From Malaya genurostris (Eukaryota > Arthropoda > Insecta > Diptera > Culicidae): DNA of 64,000 nucleotides. Positions 32,112-43,863 of this stretch are shown one piece after another (the first letter of the stretch is position 1; every line of letters begins with the position of its first letter). The translations under genes and the position numbers were made by a program. Location: the NCBI RefSeq assembly GCF_030247185.1, contig NC_080572.1, positions 34,084,971-34,148,970 on the forward strand. The letters run 5' to 3'. The notes under the pieces are model-generated. The model searched no databases. It had not been told where the DNA came from and saw only the letters and a program-made list of their open reading frames with translations.

Positions 32112-33570
32112 TCAATGTTGTTTACGTAAAAAAAATAAAAGGGGGCTTAAGCATGAGCCCTGAGGAAGACCCATGTAATTGATTCGTATTGTCGACAAAT
32201 CACCATGCGTGCAATACATGTATTTCTCGGACAATAGATTATACAAAAAGTTATTCAGAATTGGTGAAAGACCATGATGATGCAACTTCTCAGATAGGAT
32301 GTTTATGGAAGCTGAGTCAAAAGCCCCCGTGATGACTAGAAAAACTGACACCATTTGTTCTTTACGAACAAATGCCATTTGAATTTCTGAGAGCAACGCA
32401 AGACAATCGTTCGTTCCTTTGCCCCTGCGAAAGCCGAATTGTGTATCTGAAAGTAAGCCATTAGTCTCGACCCAATTGTCTAGACGAAACAGAATCATTT
32501 TTTCGAACAATTTCCGGATACAGGAAAGCATAGCAATCGGCCGATACGAATTGTGATCGGAGGCTGGTTTTCCTGGTTTTGAATGGCAATAACTCTTACT
32601 TGTCTCCAGTCATGTGGGACAATATTATTCTCAAGAAGCTTATTAAATAAATTCTATAAACGTCTTTTGGCAGGCTATTTGTTCAACAAGTTGAATTTGA
32701 TTTTGTCTAACAACGGAGCTTTATTGTTACACGATAAGAGCGCAAGTGAGAACTCTACCATCGAAAATGGTGTTTCGTTCGTATTTGAAGTCACGGCGCG
32801 GTAGATTCTCTGGTCCGGAGCAGAGTCTGGGCATACTTTTTTAGCGACATCGAATATCCAGCGCAGAATATTCCCCGCATTCGTTTGTGGTGTTTTTGTT
32901 GCGCATTCGTCGGGCTGTTTTGCAAAGAGTGCTCATTGATGTTTCTCACGATAATCCGTCTACGAATCGACGCCTATAACCGCTTTTCTTCGCTTTAATC
33001 GAGCTTTTAATTTGAGCGTCTAATTCCGCGTATTTTCTAAAATTATCAGGTGCTCCGTTTTTCCTAAACTCGATAAATGATGAAGCTCTCTCCGCGTTTA
33101 ATTTTGAGCACTCTTTGTCCCACCACGGGTTGGGAGGACGGATGTTAGTTTTCGCGCCGGGTACACGTTTCGTCTGAGCTTGAGTCGCGGTGAATCAAGC
33201 CAGCCAAAAACGTGTACTCTTCATCCCTAGGAAGTTCTTGTGTTGTTTCTTGTTTCTCAGATATCGAATTTAAGTAGCATTTCTAATCAATATTTCGTGT
33301 GGATCAGGGATCACCTTCCACTTGCAATCCAACTGTAGCGATATCGACACTTGGTCTTGCTGGTGGTGCAGGAATTCGAGTCATTCCTCCCGTATTCAAG
33401 ATTGTCATATTGAAGCTGTCGCAAATATCATGGATCATAGATGATCTGTTATCGTCGTGAAGACAGCCCAATCCCGTACAGTGTGTGTTAAAGTCTTCTA
33501 AAACCAACGTCGGTGCGGGAAGGAGCTCTATGATATCACTGAGCCGCCGATGCCCAACCGAGGCTCTTGG
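32112..33570 (-). pseudogene. I-like ORF2: endonuclease end, linker and RT N-terminal half
   Basis: From the 5' side: LVLEDFNTHCTGLGC and MTRIPAPPARPSVDIA (33507-33304, endonuclease core and end), a linker with PPNPWWDKECSKLNAERAS (near 33150-33090) and RKYAELDAQIKSSIKAKKS, then RT text in an open frame at 32531-32112: SCIRKLFEKMILFRLDNWVE, TQFGFRRGKGTNDCLALL, VSVFLVITGAFDSASI (motif A; the first aspartate is replaced in VIT) and YMGLPQGSCLSPLLF (motif B). There are several frame changes and stops. The product would nick DNA and reverse-transcribe the element; this copy cannot. Confidence 0.75.
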
Positions 33571-33626
33571 GGGATTATATTATATTATGTTGTATTATAT
33601 CATATTATATTATGTTATATAACAGA
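33571..33626. repeat. TTATA-type low-complexity tract
   Basis: Imperfect repeats of TATTATATTA and TATTATGTTG directly at the 5' break of the I-like element. Confidence 0.8.
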
Positions 33627-34344
33627 GAACATATATCAAATAGACATTCATGCCATTCGAATTTGAAGGATGTTTTCTGTTCTTTCCGGCTTGAATTTTT
33701 CATAAGCATTTCTCATGCTATAGCTTTGAAGGATTCTTTGGACGAGATTTTGTGTAAATTTTTCTCGAAACGACCTCAACATTTCGTCAATTGCTTCAAA
33801 TTGCAATTTATTTGAATCCAAACGTCTTTAATTGGCCCAAACACGATCCAAATTACATAAACCCAGAGTACTTCGAAATTTCAAATTATTTGCGCTTGAG
33901 TGGCTATGGACACTTTCGTCCAATGTACTCGAATCATCCCGGTTGCCTCCTATTATTGAATTAGATCGATGGGACCACATGTTTTATCGATTCGAACGAT
34001 TCACTCTCTTGCTCATAAACTGTCAAACTGATTTTAGTTGTGTTTTTTACTTGGGTTATTTGGGACCATTAAGAGTAGGAAAAAACTGCTCTCAAGTGCG
34101 AAGTGTACGTGTGTACCTGTTTTGGGGAAAATGTTGAGATCGAATCAAAAACAATTGTCAGATGATTTATTTTTACGCAAGATGAAGGATTGTACATTTA
34201 ACTGTGCAAGAAAAATACTATTCTGTACTTCACTGATCGCAAGCAATCACGAGGGTTGTTCGATTATTCTGACATTAAAGTATTCGAAGTAATTGTCATC
34301 CAAAGATAACTTTTGATCTGTGAGAAGTTTACCGAGAGAGCTAT
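33627..34344. other. Intergenic DNA, nothing recognised
   Basis: Frames at 33832-34137 and 34038-34292 overlap in different phases and carry no known domain. Confidence 0.4.
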
Positions 34345-34697
34345 AGGTACAGAAATTAAAAGGAACAAGTACAGAAGGTAAGTTCAGAAAAAAAAGAAGG
34401 TACAGGAACAGAAACTACAAAACCAAGTACAGAAATGAGAGAAACAAGTATAGGAAGTACTGGCACAATTGCAGAGAGAGAGAGTGCAGAAAAAGGTACA
34501 GAATGTGCCGATGGTACAGATATAAGAACAGAAGTTACAGGACCAAATACAGAAAATGCTGGAACAGGTACAGAAAGCACAGGAATAAATTCTGAAACAA
34601 GCACACAAAGTACAGGAACAAACATACAAATTACAGAAACAAGCACACAAAGTACAAAATAATGTGCAGAAAATAGAGGAACAAGTACAGAAAAAAT
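34345..34697. repeat. Minisatellite, unit about 15 bp (GTACAGGAACA-like)
   Basis: Variants of AAGTACAGAA, GGTACAGGAACA and AAGCACACAAAGTACA follow each other with a predominant 15-base spacing. Because 15 is a multiple of three, both strands stay open: forward 34435-34662 reads as Thr/Gly/Glu/Ser-rich text and reverse 34709-34356 as Cys/Val/Ser-rich text. Neither is likely to be a real protein. Confidence 0.8.
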
Positions 34698-37600
34698 TTT
34701 AAAGTTCAAAAGTTAATCGCAAATGTTGTCGAGGCAACAATTTTGAATGGAAAATTAGAAAAAGAAAAAGTTTCCATTCCACGCATTACAATGATGCCAT
34801 GTCATTATAATTTGAACGTTATTTTCTCATCCGTTTCACTTTTCTGTTACCGTCAATAATCGTTAGAAGTTTGTAGTGTGGGCAATCGTTATGAGTAGCG
34901 TGAATTTAGTTTTTTTTCTGATGGTAAATTGTACGCTGCCAGTTCGCGTTTCGGGAAATTATCGGTTTCATATATTTTGTTCTGTTGTCCGCGATATAAA
35001 AAGGCTGGGGCACTATCATAGAGCATTATGATGATATTTTTCTCAATAATCGTTGAAATTGATAAGCAGTTTGAATTTTCTACATCCAATCGAATATTAT
35101 TGAGATACGAAGTGTGCAGGGTTTCGCTAGTCTTATTTAAATTAGAAAGCACTCAAAATTTCCCCTGGGGTAGTTGCAAAGGTGAAAACGACATAACATG
35201 GAATTTCATCAGAGCTTGCATGACACAAGATCAGAGCTTACCAATTAAAGCTTCAAATCGTTTTATGGCACTTTTTGTCTTGCTATCTAGCAAAAACCTA
35301 CCTCTAGCATGCTACGCGTAGGACTGAAACGTTGGCTATAAATTCGCGTGCCTCCTACAGATTCGCTTTTGCATCGATTGACAAATCAGAACGATGCTTT
35401 CTCATTGTGTATTGCTTACTCCTTCAAAACCGCCGTCTACGTTAGGGAAATCCGGAGATTTTTAGCAGTGTATGTTCAAAAGCTGATCATATTTCTACTT
35501 GTATTTACCCTTGAATTTTTAATTTGCATCCCTATATAGAAAACAAAGATGGGTTCTATATAAAAAAAAAAGTAAAAAAAGAGACGGTTATTCTAATGAT
35601 TGTATTTCTTCACAATTTGAGATTGGTTTTGTTTGCTTCTATGTCCAATCAGTGAAGTTATGAAGCGTACCGAAATACTTAACAACTTCACCACACGGAA
35701 AATTGCCTAGTGGAAAGCATTATTTCCCAGCGGCTTGAAATAAGAATGAGTATTTGTCCAGAAATAATACGGTATTGAGGTAATGACAAAATTTTTCGCT
35801 TCGGGCTACGCTTGATAAATTGGAAATTTTGTTAGCCCATGTCACAGTGGCGGACGTGGGAATTCAGGGCTCATCTTCGAAATCTGCGGCAAGCATGATT
35901 CCTGTTTCTCAACAGTTTGTCGAAACAATCTTCAAACATAAATTTCATCATTTTTGTATCCAATTTCATGAGTTATGACTTTGTGATATGCCATCAGGCT
36001 TCTGCCGGTTGGAATCATTTTTCTTCCGCTGTGACTTTCTTCGGTGCTACCGAAGGTAATAGCAAAATAGCGAAGAGATTACCTCTTCTACCGTTAGATC
36101 TTTTTTAGAGAAACGACCACCATCACCGCTTTCCACCGGTGTGCGATGGCAATAGGCTGCTTCTTGAATGTCTGCCTACCCACATTGAACCGCTTTGGGA
36201 AGTGTACCGATCTTGTTCGAAGCATTATTGGATGACTTGAATATTTTTGGTAAATTGAAAATAAACGAGTATGCGTTTGAGGACATGAGAATTTGCATTA
36301 ATTTTCTTTGTAATTTTTATAAACCGCTATGGTACATTTATGACTATCATTATTTGATATCGATGCAGGAAAAGATGGTTTAATCAAGCGAAATCTAATT
36401 TTTCAAAATATATCACAAAGAAATGGAAACGAATGTGATTGAAATACTGCTATACTGATATAATTTTCCACAGGTACAAACAGTATCATTTCAGATTTTC
36501 ATTGCATTTAACGAAATTTTATCCTGAAAACAAATCAACTTCCGCAATAAATCGCTGCTAATAAACAGTCAGGACGAACATTCGTCTGTTTCGCGATAAT
36601 GATAAATTTCTTCCTAAGGGTAATGATAGTCTTCCTACAAAAAAAATCGCCGCGTGCAACCGAGAGTTGGTAGAACGTCGTTAAACGACAGTAAATTTAA
36701 ATTAAAAGATTTATAACCAGTCACCATTTTTTTGTTCTTTCATCGATTCGAGTGTCTTGACTAGTGCGAAGAGGGTCGGTGAGCAGAAGATGCGCTGACT
36801 GCGGTAAGATGGCTTCCGGTAAACTGCTTTTCGTTCTATCCTCCATTTCAGCATCGTTTTCACGAGGAGATAGCGCCCATTCCTGACAGATTCATTTTCG
36901 CCTGACTTTCGCTGATTTTCATTATTATTATTATCATCTTTATTGTGAAGCACTTCAGGAGTCCTTCCGACTTCTTTTAAGCTGATTACAATAATGCTGT
37001 TTTATGGTTGCGGCTACACGGTGGCCGCCGGTAATTGAATCATCTTCCAATCAATGCTGATGTTTTATGGAAATTTCCCATTTATTTCCTTTTACCGAAA
37101 TGAAGCGGAAATGCAACGGAGTTCAGTGGTTCCCCGAAAGATGTACTGGGCACGGACGCGGTAATAGTATAATCGAACTTTTTGGAGTGCCAGTTGGAAA
37201 AGTTGCGTTATGACTGTTTTCAAAATTGAGCAGAATGAAAAGATTGCAAGCTTTCGGATGAAAAGTACCAAAATACCTGTTCGGAAACTATCAGGTACTG
37301 AGTTTCAAGTTTCAATTTATAGTCGACAATTTCTGGCAATCATACCCTATTGAAATCGACGAACTCATCAATATTACAAATGACACAACCGGTACTTTGG
37401 TACCGGATTCGGTGACGCGTCTGTCCATACAGGAAAAGAGAGTGCTTAGTCAATACAGAACTATTCAGTGAAAGCCGTCATATGGGAGGTGAAGGTGACA
37501 ACTTTTCCATTTGATGCCAAACACGTACCGTTGTTTGCCACGTAGGTGCAGTGCTTTTCTAGGACTGGGCTGCAAAAGTTCCACGACCGTCTATGTTATG

Positions 37601-38214
37601 CAAGGGATAAGAATGAGGCCATGAGCAGATTGTCGAAAATCGCATTTGAATTTCATGTGTTACAGTTTTACAGCTGACAGTTGTTCGGTGCCAGTTAGCT
37701 CTTCATTTGCCGGCAGTCATTTCCGTCAGTTCATTGATAGTAGCGCTGGGTAGACCATCTGCGAACACTGTCGATGAGCATTTGAAACCGAGTGAGGAAG
37801 GAGCTTAACTTTTAAAATTAGTGCTGAACGTGCTCTATTTGCAGCTTTCGTGTCGCTGGATAGTGACGGTTTTACCGCATCGTTTAAAGGAGAAGGTACC
37901 TGTTCAGAAAGTTTATCAAAATTAAAACAAACTGTAATGACCGTCTCATATTGAACACCACGTGTAATAGAATTAACCTCTACAATCGAAAGCGAACAAG
38001 AATTTTATGGCGGAACACCAAAGTTGGTGCGATCTTGTTTCTGATTGAACGGAAATATAATTAATTAATTTAATAATAAATTCTAATATTCTCATATCAA
38101 TCATATTCTCATATATAATACTGTGGTATTCTATTTAAAATGTTTCTCTTCGATTCTTGAAAGAAATCAAGGGATTGTTTGTGCATTAGCTAGTATAACT
38201 ATTGTAGGTATTAT
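34698..38214. other. Intergenic DNA, no gene recognised
   Basis: I read both strands. Frames such as 35152-34889, 35028-35321, 35917-36108 and 36953-36711 have no motif I know. A CACGGAAAATTGCC word at 35694 resembles the tip of the 2-bp-duplication family but lacks a partner. The region is the longest apparently non-repetitive stretch of the window. Confidence 0.45.
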
Positions 38215-38320
38215 TTAGGGGTTTGGCCATTTTGTGCTTTGGGCACATAACCAGTTCCACTATTCTTTACGTTACGACGAGTCGACGACGAAACGTAAAA
38301 AATAGTATTGTAGGAACTTT
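38215..38320. repeat. Fragment related to the 21.9-kb foldback element
   Basis: TTTAGGGGTTTGGCC, GGGCACATAACC and TTCTTTACGTTACG echo the interior of 21921-22141. The text CTATTCTTTACGTT is followed by its reverse complement around a GAGTCGACGACG centre, giving a short hairpin at about 38261-38310. Confidence 0.5.
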
Positions 38321-38399
38321 TGGCCCATGTTTCTATTGAAGATTTCGAATACAAAAATATGCAGTAATTTTTGATAGGACCAGAAGACCTTCCACTTGA

Positions 38400-40312
38400 T
38401 CCTAAAAGTGCAATCTCTGAAAAAAGTGAGTAAGCCGGAATCGGTTTGCTTAACCGTCTATTGATAATAGCTATCGATTAGACATTGAATTCGCTCAAAT
38501 TTTGGAAAAATTTTCCGAGCCCGGAGGGCCGAGTGTCATATACCAATCGATTCAGCTCGACGAACTGAGCAAATGTTCGTGTGTGTGGCTGTATGTGTGA
38601 GGTCGAGCTCTCAGAGATGACTGGACCGATTTTGATCAAACTAGTCGCAAATGAAAGCTCTTCCCGTCACCCTGAACGCTATTGAATGGTTTTGAGATAG
38701 GATGTTTACTTTTCGAGTTATACGAAGTTTTATGTCAAAGTTATCTGTCACCACTGACCTTGAAAACAGAATATATTTTTAGACTTAGATTCCGCACGGT
38801 AATAGCTATCCAACAAGCCATAGATTGTCAAAATCCATCCATTTTTAACGGAGATATCGATATTTTTGTGTAAACGACTTTTCGCCTTATTCCAGTAGTA
38901 GGAGTTTTACGCGTTAGATGATAAAGCGCTGTTTCGGAGCCGAATCAAACACAATTTCTGTATACTGTTACATACAATTGTTTCTAAGTACCAAAAAGAT
39001 TGTGTATAGCATTTTTTTTCATGGCATTTTGCCTCGGACCGACTTTAGCACGGTTCGTTTTTGGCAACATAATCGTTCGAATATGACGTGTAAACTAGAT
39101 GGTTGACAGCATTTGCAATTTGAAAGTAATTATATAATTATTTTGATTTAAACTACTTACAGTAATAAATGCTGGAAGAACATAACTCCCATATACCATT
39201 CGACTCAATTCGTCGAGATCAGCAAATGCGTGTGTGGCAAATAATTTCACTCAATTTTCTCGGAGATGGCTAATCCGTTTTCTACAAACTTATATGAAGC
39301 TTTATATGAAAAGTTGTATACTACCAAACAAGATTCCTGAATTTCATTTAGATCAGACTTCTGGTTCCGGAATTAGAGGATGATACGTAAAACGAAATTA
39401 AAATAATGTAACTCATTTTTCTCGTAGATCGCTGAACCGATCCAAGATTCAAATGAAATCTAAGAACCATCTAAGATTCTAGTGAATGGTCTTAAGATTC
39501 TAGAAATCATCTTGTTTTTTAGTCAGATCCGACTTCCGGTTTACGAGAAACAGGTTGATTAGTATAAAGATGTCCGTTTCACATATATAATTCAGGTTTA
39601 TCGGGTTGGCAGATTTGGATAGTCGATTACCAAATAAATTTATCTCAGTTCTAAATGGTATTCAGTTTTCGATTCGGAAGGTAACCAAACATTTAATTCG
39701 CACTACAATTTCTCAAAGATGTCTACACACTCCTCAGGTGAATTTAACTGATTTCGGCTACACCGATTTTAGAGTTCCGGTTCCAGTATCGACTCGTTTC
39801 TCAAAGCTCAATCATTTTCTCAAAAAGGCCAAATCGAACATCAAAAACAAAAATTCAAATTAAATTACTTATGGTCCCATACAAAATTGATGAATTTTAT
39901 CCGATTCTGGAATTACAGGATGATGAGTTTTTAAAATTCATACCGATATAGATGATGTAAATTTTTGGTGTAATAATTTATGGCCATACGAATCATTTTG
40001 GGTTATGCTAGTTCCTGAATGTTGGATCTGGAAGTACCATAAATAATGACGAAAAACTCTAAAGTGTAACTTACTTCGACATCTCATGGAATGTTCAATC
40101 GATTGTCACACGTTAAGATTGAAAATCGATACGATTTGCAGTTTCGACATTACAGGGTAATGAGTGATTAAAATCTCAATTTGCCGTATAAAACGACGAT
40201 AATTAAAATAGTGTCATGAGAACTAAAACACTGAAGAATATCCATGCAAAAAACTCATGCGGATTGACAAAAAAAGGTATCATCTCACTGCTAGGTGTAT
40301 TAATCACGTTTT
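38400..40312 (+). repeat. 1.85-kb interspersed repeat, copy 1
   Basis: From about 38470 this runs parallel to 57110-58974: entry GAATTCGCTCAAATTTT, CCCGGAGGGCCGAGTGTC, TTAGATTCCGCACGGTAAT, CGTTCGAATATGACG, CGTCGAGATCAGCAAATGCG, a shared open frame near 39606-39863, and the 3' end GGTATCATCTCACTGCTAGG. Identity is high, near nine in ten in the frame region by eye. The piece 38400-38470 before it is a reversed fragment of the 165-bp family (CTCTGAAAAAAGTGAGTAAG). Confidence 0.75.
39606..39863 (+). pseudogene. Short open frame conserved between two repeat copies
   Basis: The frame reads LADLDSRLPNKFIS, then RTTISQRCLHTPQVNL, DFGYTDF and KKAKSN to a stop. The second copy (58290-58550) has the same text with scattered replacements, the same stop, and a frame break near 58340. 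There is no ATG at 39606, so this is an internal piece of a longer ancestral frame. I do not recognise the protein. It may be the last coding remnant of the element that founded this repeat family. Confidence 0.4.
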
Positions 40313-40465
40313 TGTTTCGACGCTTTAAGTGACGGTGTACAATATTTACACACTTTACCCTATAACTCCGGAATCGGAAGTCGAATCGGAATGAAATTCA
40401 GAAATACCGTATGAGGATGTGAGAACTTTCATTTGAATCTTAGTTTGTCAAAATCGGATCAGGGT

Positions 40466-40588
40466 CATTTCGCCGAAAGCCGTTTCGCCGAAGGGGTTAT
40501 TTCGCCGAATGACATTTCGCCCAATGGGCCACTTCGCTGAATGCCATTTCGCCGAATGTAGTTTCGCCGAAAGCGATTTCGCCGAATT
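40466..40588. repeat. TTTCGCCGAA minisatellite
   Basis: Successive TTTCGCCGAA or one-change variants separated by 5-10 variable bases. The core TTCGCCGAA is nearly self-complementary. Confidence 0.85.
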
Positions 40589-41046
40589 CTGAAATCGTCT
40601 TAAAATCGTAATTAGAATTGATTTAAAATAAAGACAAATGAAAGATAATAGCGTTAACGCCCGTTTTGTTGACCTACAATTGTACTTCTTGAATAAAGAT
40701 TGATTCATAAACCTCAGAACCGAGTTCCCAAGAAAATTTGTTGACTATTAGCTACTGAACATCAAAGCATGTATGTGGTATTTTCCGTTTATTAAGTGAA
40801 AATGAAAAGAATATCTAATGCGACTACGCCACATCGTTTTGGTTCATGTGCTGTCCGACCTTGCTACTGCTCGTTCGGACGTAACTAAAGCAAAGAAACC
40901 TAGCTCTGAGTAGACCGGGCAAACGAGACGGTTACAGGTTCGTATGCAAGGGGCCGCCACTTCCGACGGCGGGTTGGCGGCCGACTCAGCTTAGCTTCGG
41001 TTATGTGGCTGCGCCACATCAGTTATATAGGAGACATAACATCTAA
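40466..41046. mobile_element. Insertion of about 580 bp carrying a TTTCGCCGAA minisatellite
   Basis: It interrupts the 165-bp-family copy. The break is bordered by GTCAAAATCGG on the left and GACAAAATTGG on the right, an imperfect direct repeat that may be a target duplication. The first 123 bases hold about eight TTTCGCCGAA units at 15- to 20-base spacing. Near the right end ATGTGGCTGCGCCACAT forms a hairpin. An open reverse frame at 40708-40448 only reflects the minisatellite. Confidence 0.55.
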
Positions 41047-41350
41047 GAGACAAAATTGGCTCAGCCATCACTGAGAAAAGTAAGTGAGATCCATTTTGGA
41101 ATATATATCAGCTATTTCCGGGGCTTCCGGAACCGGAAACCGGAAACCAAGATAGCCGAAATCGATTTGTTGAGCTGTTTACTGATAATGGTTATCATTT
41201 TGTGCAGTTTTGAGTCCAGTTTAATTTTTTTACGATTTTTGTTTCGCCGCTTTTAGTAACGGAGTACAATATTTAACACACTATACCCTACTTAACACCC
41301 TTTACCGGCAGTAGAAACCTTTCTATATGAGCAAGACAAAAACGATCGCA

Positions 41351-42399
41351 CACTAAATAAACCCCTTATGTCACTTACGAAGATTACGCGTAGTATTCTA
41401 AGTAGCCCGTTTTGTATGTAATTTTCCGGACTTTACATAACGTTACCAATCGAACTTCTAAGCAGCTTCTGAAATCCATTGTTCACCTTTAATGCATCGG
41501 AAAGTTCACGTGAAACTTCACTTTCTAGCTGTCAGAAGTTTTAAATGTACTGTTAATTAGCGTTTTTTTTTTAGTAATTGTTGAACTTTTGGTTGCTTGG
41601 GTTACGCGGCCTGATACGGTCATAACTGATTTCTAACGTTGCCGGATTGGACTGATAGTGAATAAGATTAGACGAATTGTCTTTGTCTAATTCGGTTCTT
41701 TTAGAGATTTTAGTCTGGAATAATTGCAAACGATCATGAATACGATTGATTGCATAAACATTTGTTCACCATCACTTGAAAGATTTAGTCATATTTTGAA
41801 TAGAAAAGATGAAAACATATTTTATCGAATAATTATATTTTTCTGGAAATTTCAGCGTGTTTTGAAATACTATTTTCTAGAACAGTTGGAGACAGTTTCA
41901 ATTGAAATGGTTTAAAAATTTATAGGTCATCGCTTCGAATTTGAAGATATTGTAATAATTCATATATACCTGGATCATACAATATCACAATCGACTATTA
42001 TTTTCAATTTATATACCTATTTTAGTTGGTTTGACGTAAAGTCACCATCACAAAACTCAGTCATTTGCAACTATTAAGCACCCATCCCAATATCCCAAAA
42101 TGCCATGTTATAAGAACTGTGCACTTCATTCATTCTTCAAGTATGTGAGAACAGTTGGTTATAATGTCTAATTTGGTTTCCAAACATCGTTTTAGCATGA
42201 AGCGCAAAAAATTGTTACCATTGACATATGGTCAAAATGGCTCACTTGAAAATATTGGTATGTATGAGTTCCTTCATTTTGAGCATGGATTAAAAATGAA
42301 CTATGGCTTGCCGATCCTTCATTTTGTCTTTCTCTATAAAAAGGTATTAGAATTGCTTGAAAATCCGACTTTCGAACCGAGCATCGAAGTCCCATAATG
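41351..42399. other. Intergenic DNA, nothing recognised
   Basis: Frames at 41724-41915 and 42155-42397 have no known domain; no array or inverted repeats. Confidence 0.45.
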
Positions 42400-43215
42400 T
42401 TATTTACTATTCGACTCAGCTCAATGAGATCGGAAAATGTCTGTGTGAATGTATTTGTGTACACCTTTCAACAACCTGCTCCTAGGCATGTTTGAAAGCT
42501 ACTATTGGGTCATTAATCAAGTTTGAAGATCAAATGGCTGTTATTGTGACTACGGAGATATAATGGTACAAGTGACGTAACCGACAAAACGCGTTGTTTT
42601 TTTCACGCTCAATTTATCAGAGACGGCTGAACCGATTTCAACAAATTTAGGCTCGTTTGAACGCTACTTTACACCCATTGATCAAGTTTTCAGATCAAAT
42701 CGCTGTGATTGTTGGTTCCGGAGATATAATGGTATAAGTGACGTAACCAACTAAACGCGTTTTTTTACTCCTCTTAATTTTATCAAAGATGGCAGAACGG
42801 ATTTCAAAAAACTTCGGCTTGCTTGGAAACTACTATTGGTACTTCAAACAAATTTGAAATTGGAATGGCTATCGCTTACGATGTCGGTTGTATAATGGCA
42901 TAAGTGACCATGACATACCACATCAAAACTAATTTGTTGTATATGGATTAACCGATATCAATAATTTAAGGCTCATTCGAGACTAAAATTGGGTTAACGA
43001 TCGATTTCGAATATTATATTGTAAACATTTCTAGTTTTGGTGATATAATCGTTCATGTAATTGAAAAGATATTTTTTTTGTCCGTATAAATATGATCACG
43101 GTCAAATGTATTATTGCTGATAGTTTTGGCCCGAGAAATGTTTCAAATTCTATGACATAAGCGCTGACGCATGCTTCCGTAAACTGAAAGGCATTATCAC
43201 ACCACTGGGTGGATT
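42400..43215 (+). repeat. 165-bp tandem units with shared 3' terminus
   Basis: Three units start with TTTGAAAGCTACTATTGG (42491), TTTGAACGCTACTTTACAC (42656) and CTTGGAAACTACTATTGG (42820), spacings of 165 and 164. Each contains a GGAGATATAATGGTA(C/T)AAGT-type block and a GATGGCTGAACCGATTTC-type block. The copy ends with GAAAGGCATTATCACACCAC then TGGGTGGATT at about 43186-43215. Confidence 0.75.
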
Positions 43216-43863
43216 AGGAATAAGTTTTTCATGTTGTTATTATGCTCAGAGACTGCTGTAGTATAAATTTTATGTAAACATATCGAGTTGTTCTTGAGAT
43301 CATTATTGAGAAATGATAAACGATGTGCATTGTTGAGTCTCAGGAGTTGATTCCGGAACCAAGAATATAATAAATTTTTTGAGTTTTGAGAACACGTTTT
43401 TGTTCAAAAATTATGTTTACAAAATCTATAACAAAATTTGCAAAGCTTTGATTTTTTTCTCGTCAAATTTGTTTTAAAAAGTGGAATAACTTTTTTATAC
43501 AATTTACTCAACGGAGTTTAAAATACAGTGTGAGAAAGTGCCTAGATCAATTTCCATAAACGTAAAGCAACTATCCCTCTGTAACAAGTTTAGTTATAGA
43601 ATCGTATTCCCAAAAAGGGGGATTCTACGTTGGAAAGTTAGTATGCCCAGCTTCAGCAAATAGTGCACCTCATGTATCTCTAATATCTGACGACAAGCCC
43701 ACAACTCGCTGTCACAGTTAGAATGACTGTTGATATCATTAAATATATATAGTGTTCGACACACAGATCTGTTTTACACTCAATGATCGCCTAGTGAAAA
43801 CTTCAACAAACTTGTTTCATACTGCAGCAAAAGTAACTTGTCGTTTATAATCAAATAATAATA
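43216..43863. other. Intergenic DNA, nothing recognised
   Basis: AT-rich sequence up to the 5' break of the next LINE. Confidence 0.45.

Larger units (their letters stand above)
31078..33570 (-). mobile_element. I-like non-LTR retrotransposon with RNase H, dead
   Basis: Reading minus strand from 33570 to about 31250 gives endonuclease end, linker, reverse transcriptase, RNase H and a C-terminal cysteine motif, in the order expected for the I group. The 5' end is cut at about 33570 against a TTATA repeat. The region between RT motif B and RNase H is deleted, removing the catalytic aspartate box. The 3' boundary is uncertain; it lies between 31250 and the TTAA element at 31077. Confidence 0.75.
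40313..41350 (-). repeat. 165-bp-family copy, reverse orientation, split by an insertion
   Basis: The left part 40313-40465 (GTGACGGTGTACAATATTTA, CATTTGAATCTTAGTTTGTC) and the right part 41045-41350 (GGCTCAGCCATCACTGAG, CCGGAACCGGAAACCGG, CCTTTCTATATGAGCAAG) are reverse complements of adjacent parts of the 27.9-kb copies. The 580 bases between them are foreign. Confidence 0.7.

Noticed and set aside
32583..32804. Forward 73-residue open frame
   Set aside because: Shadow of the reverse-strand reverse transcriptase of the I-like element.
34356..34709. Cys/Val-rich 117-residue reverse frame suggestive of a secreted protein
   Set aside because: A reading of the 15-bp minisatellite; no signal peptide or splice context.
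35694..35710. CACGGAAAATTGCC as another tip of the CACGGA family
   Set aside because: No matching right tip downstream and none of the TTAGTTGATTTT subterminal words.
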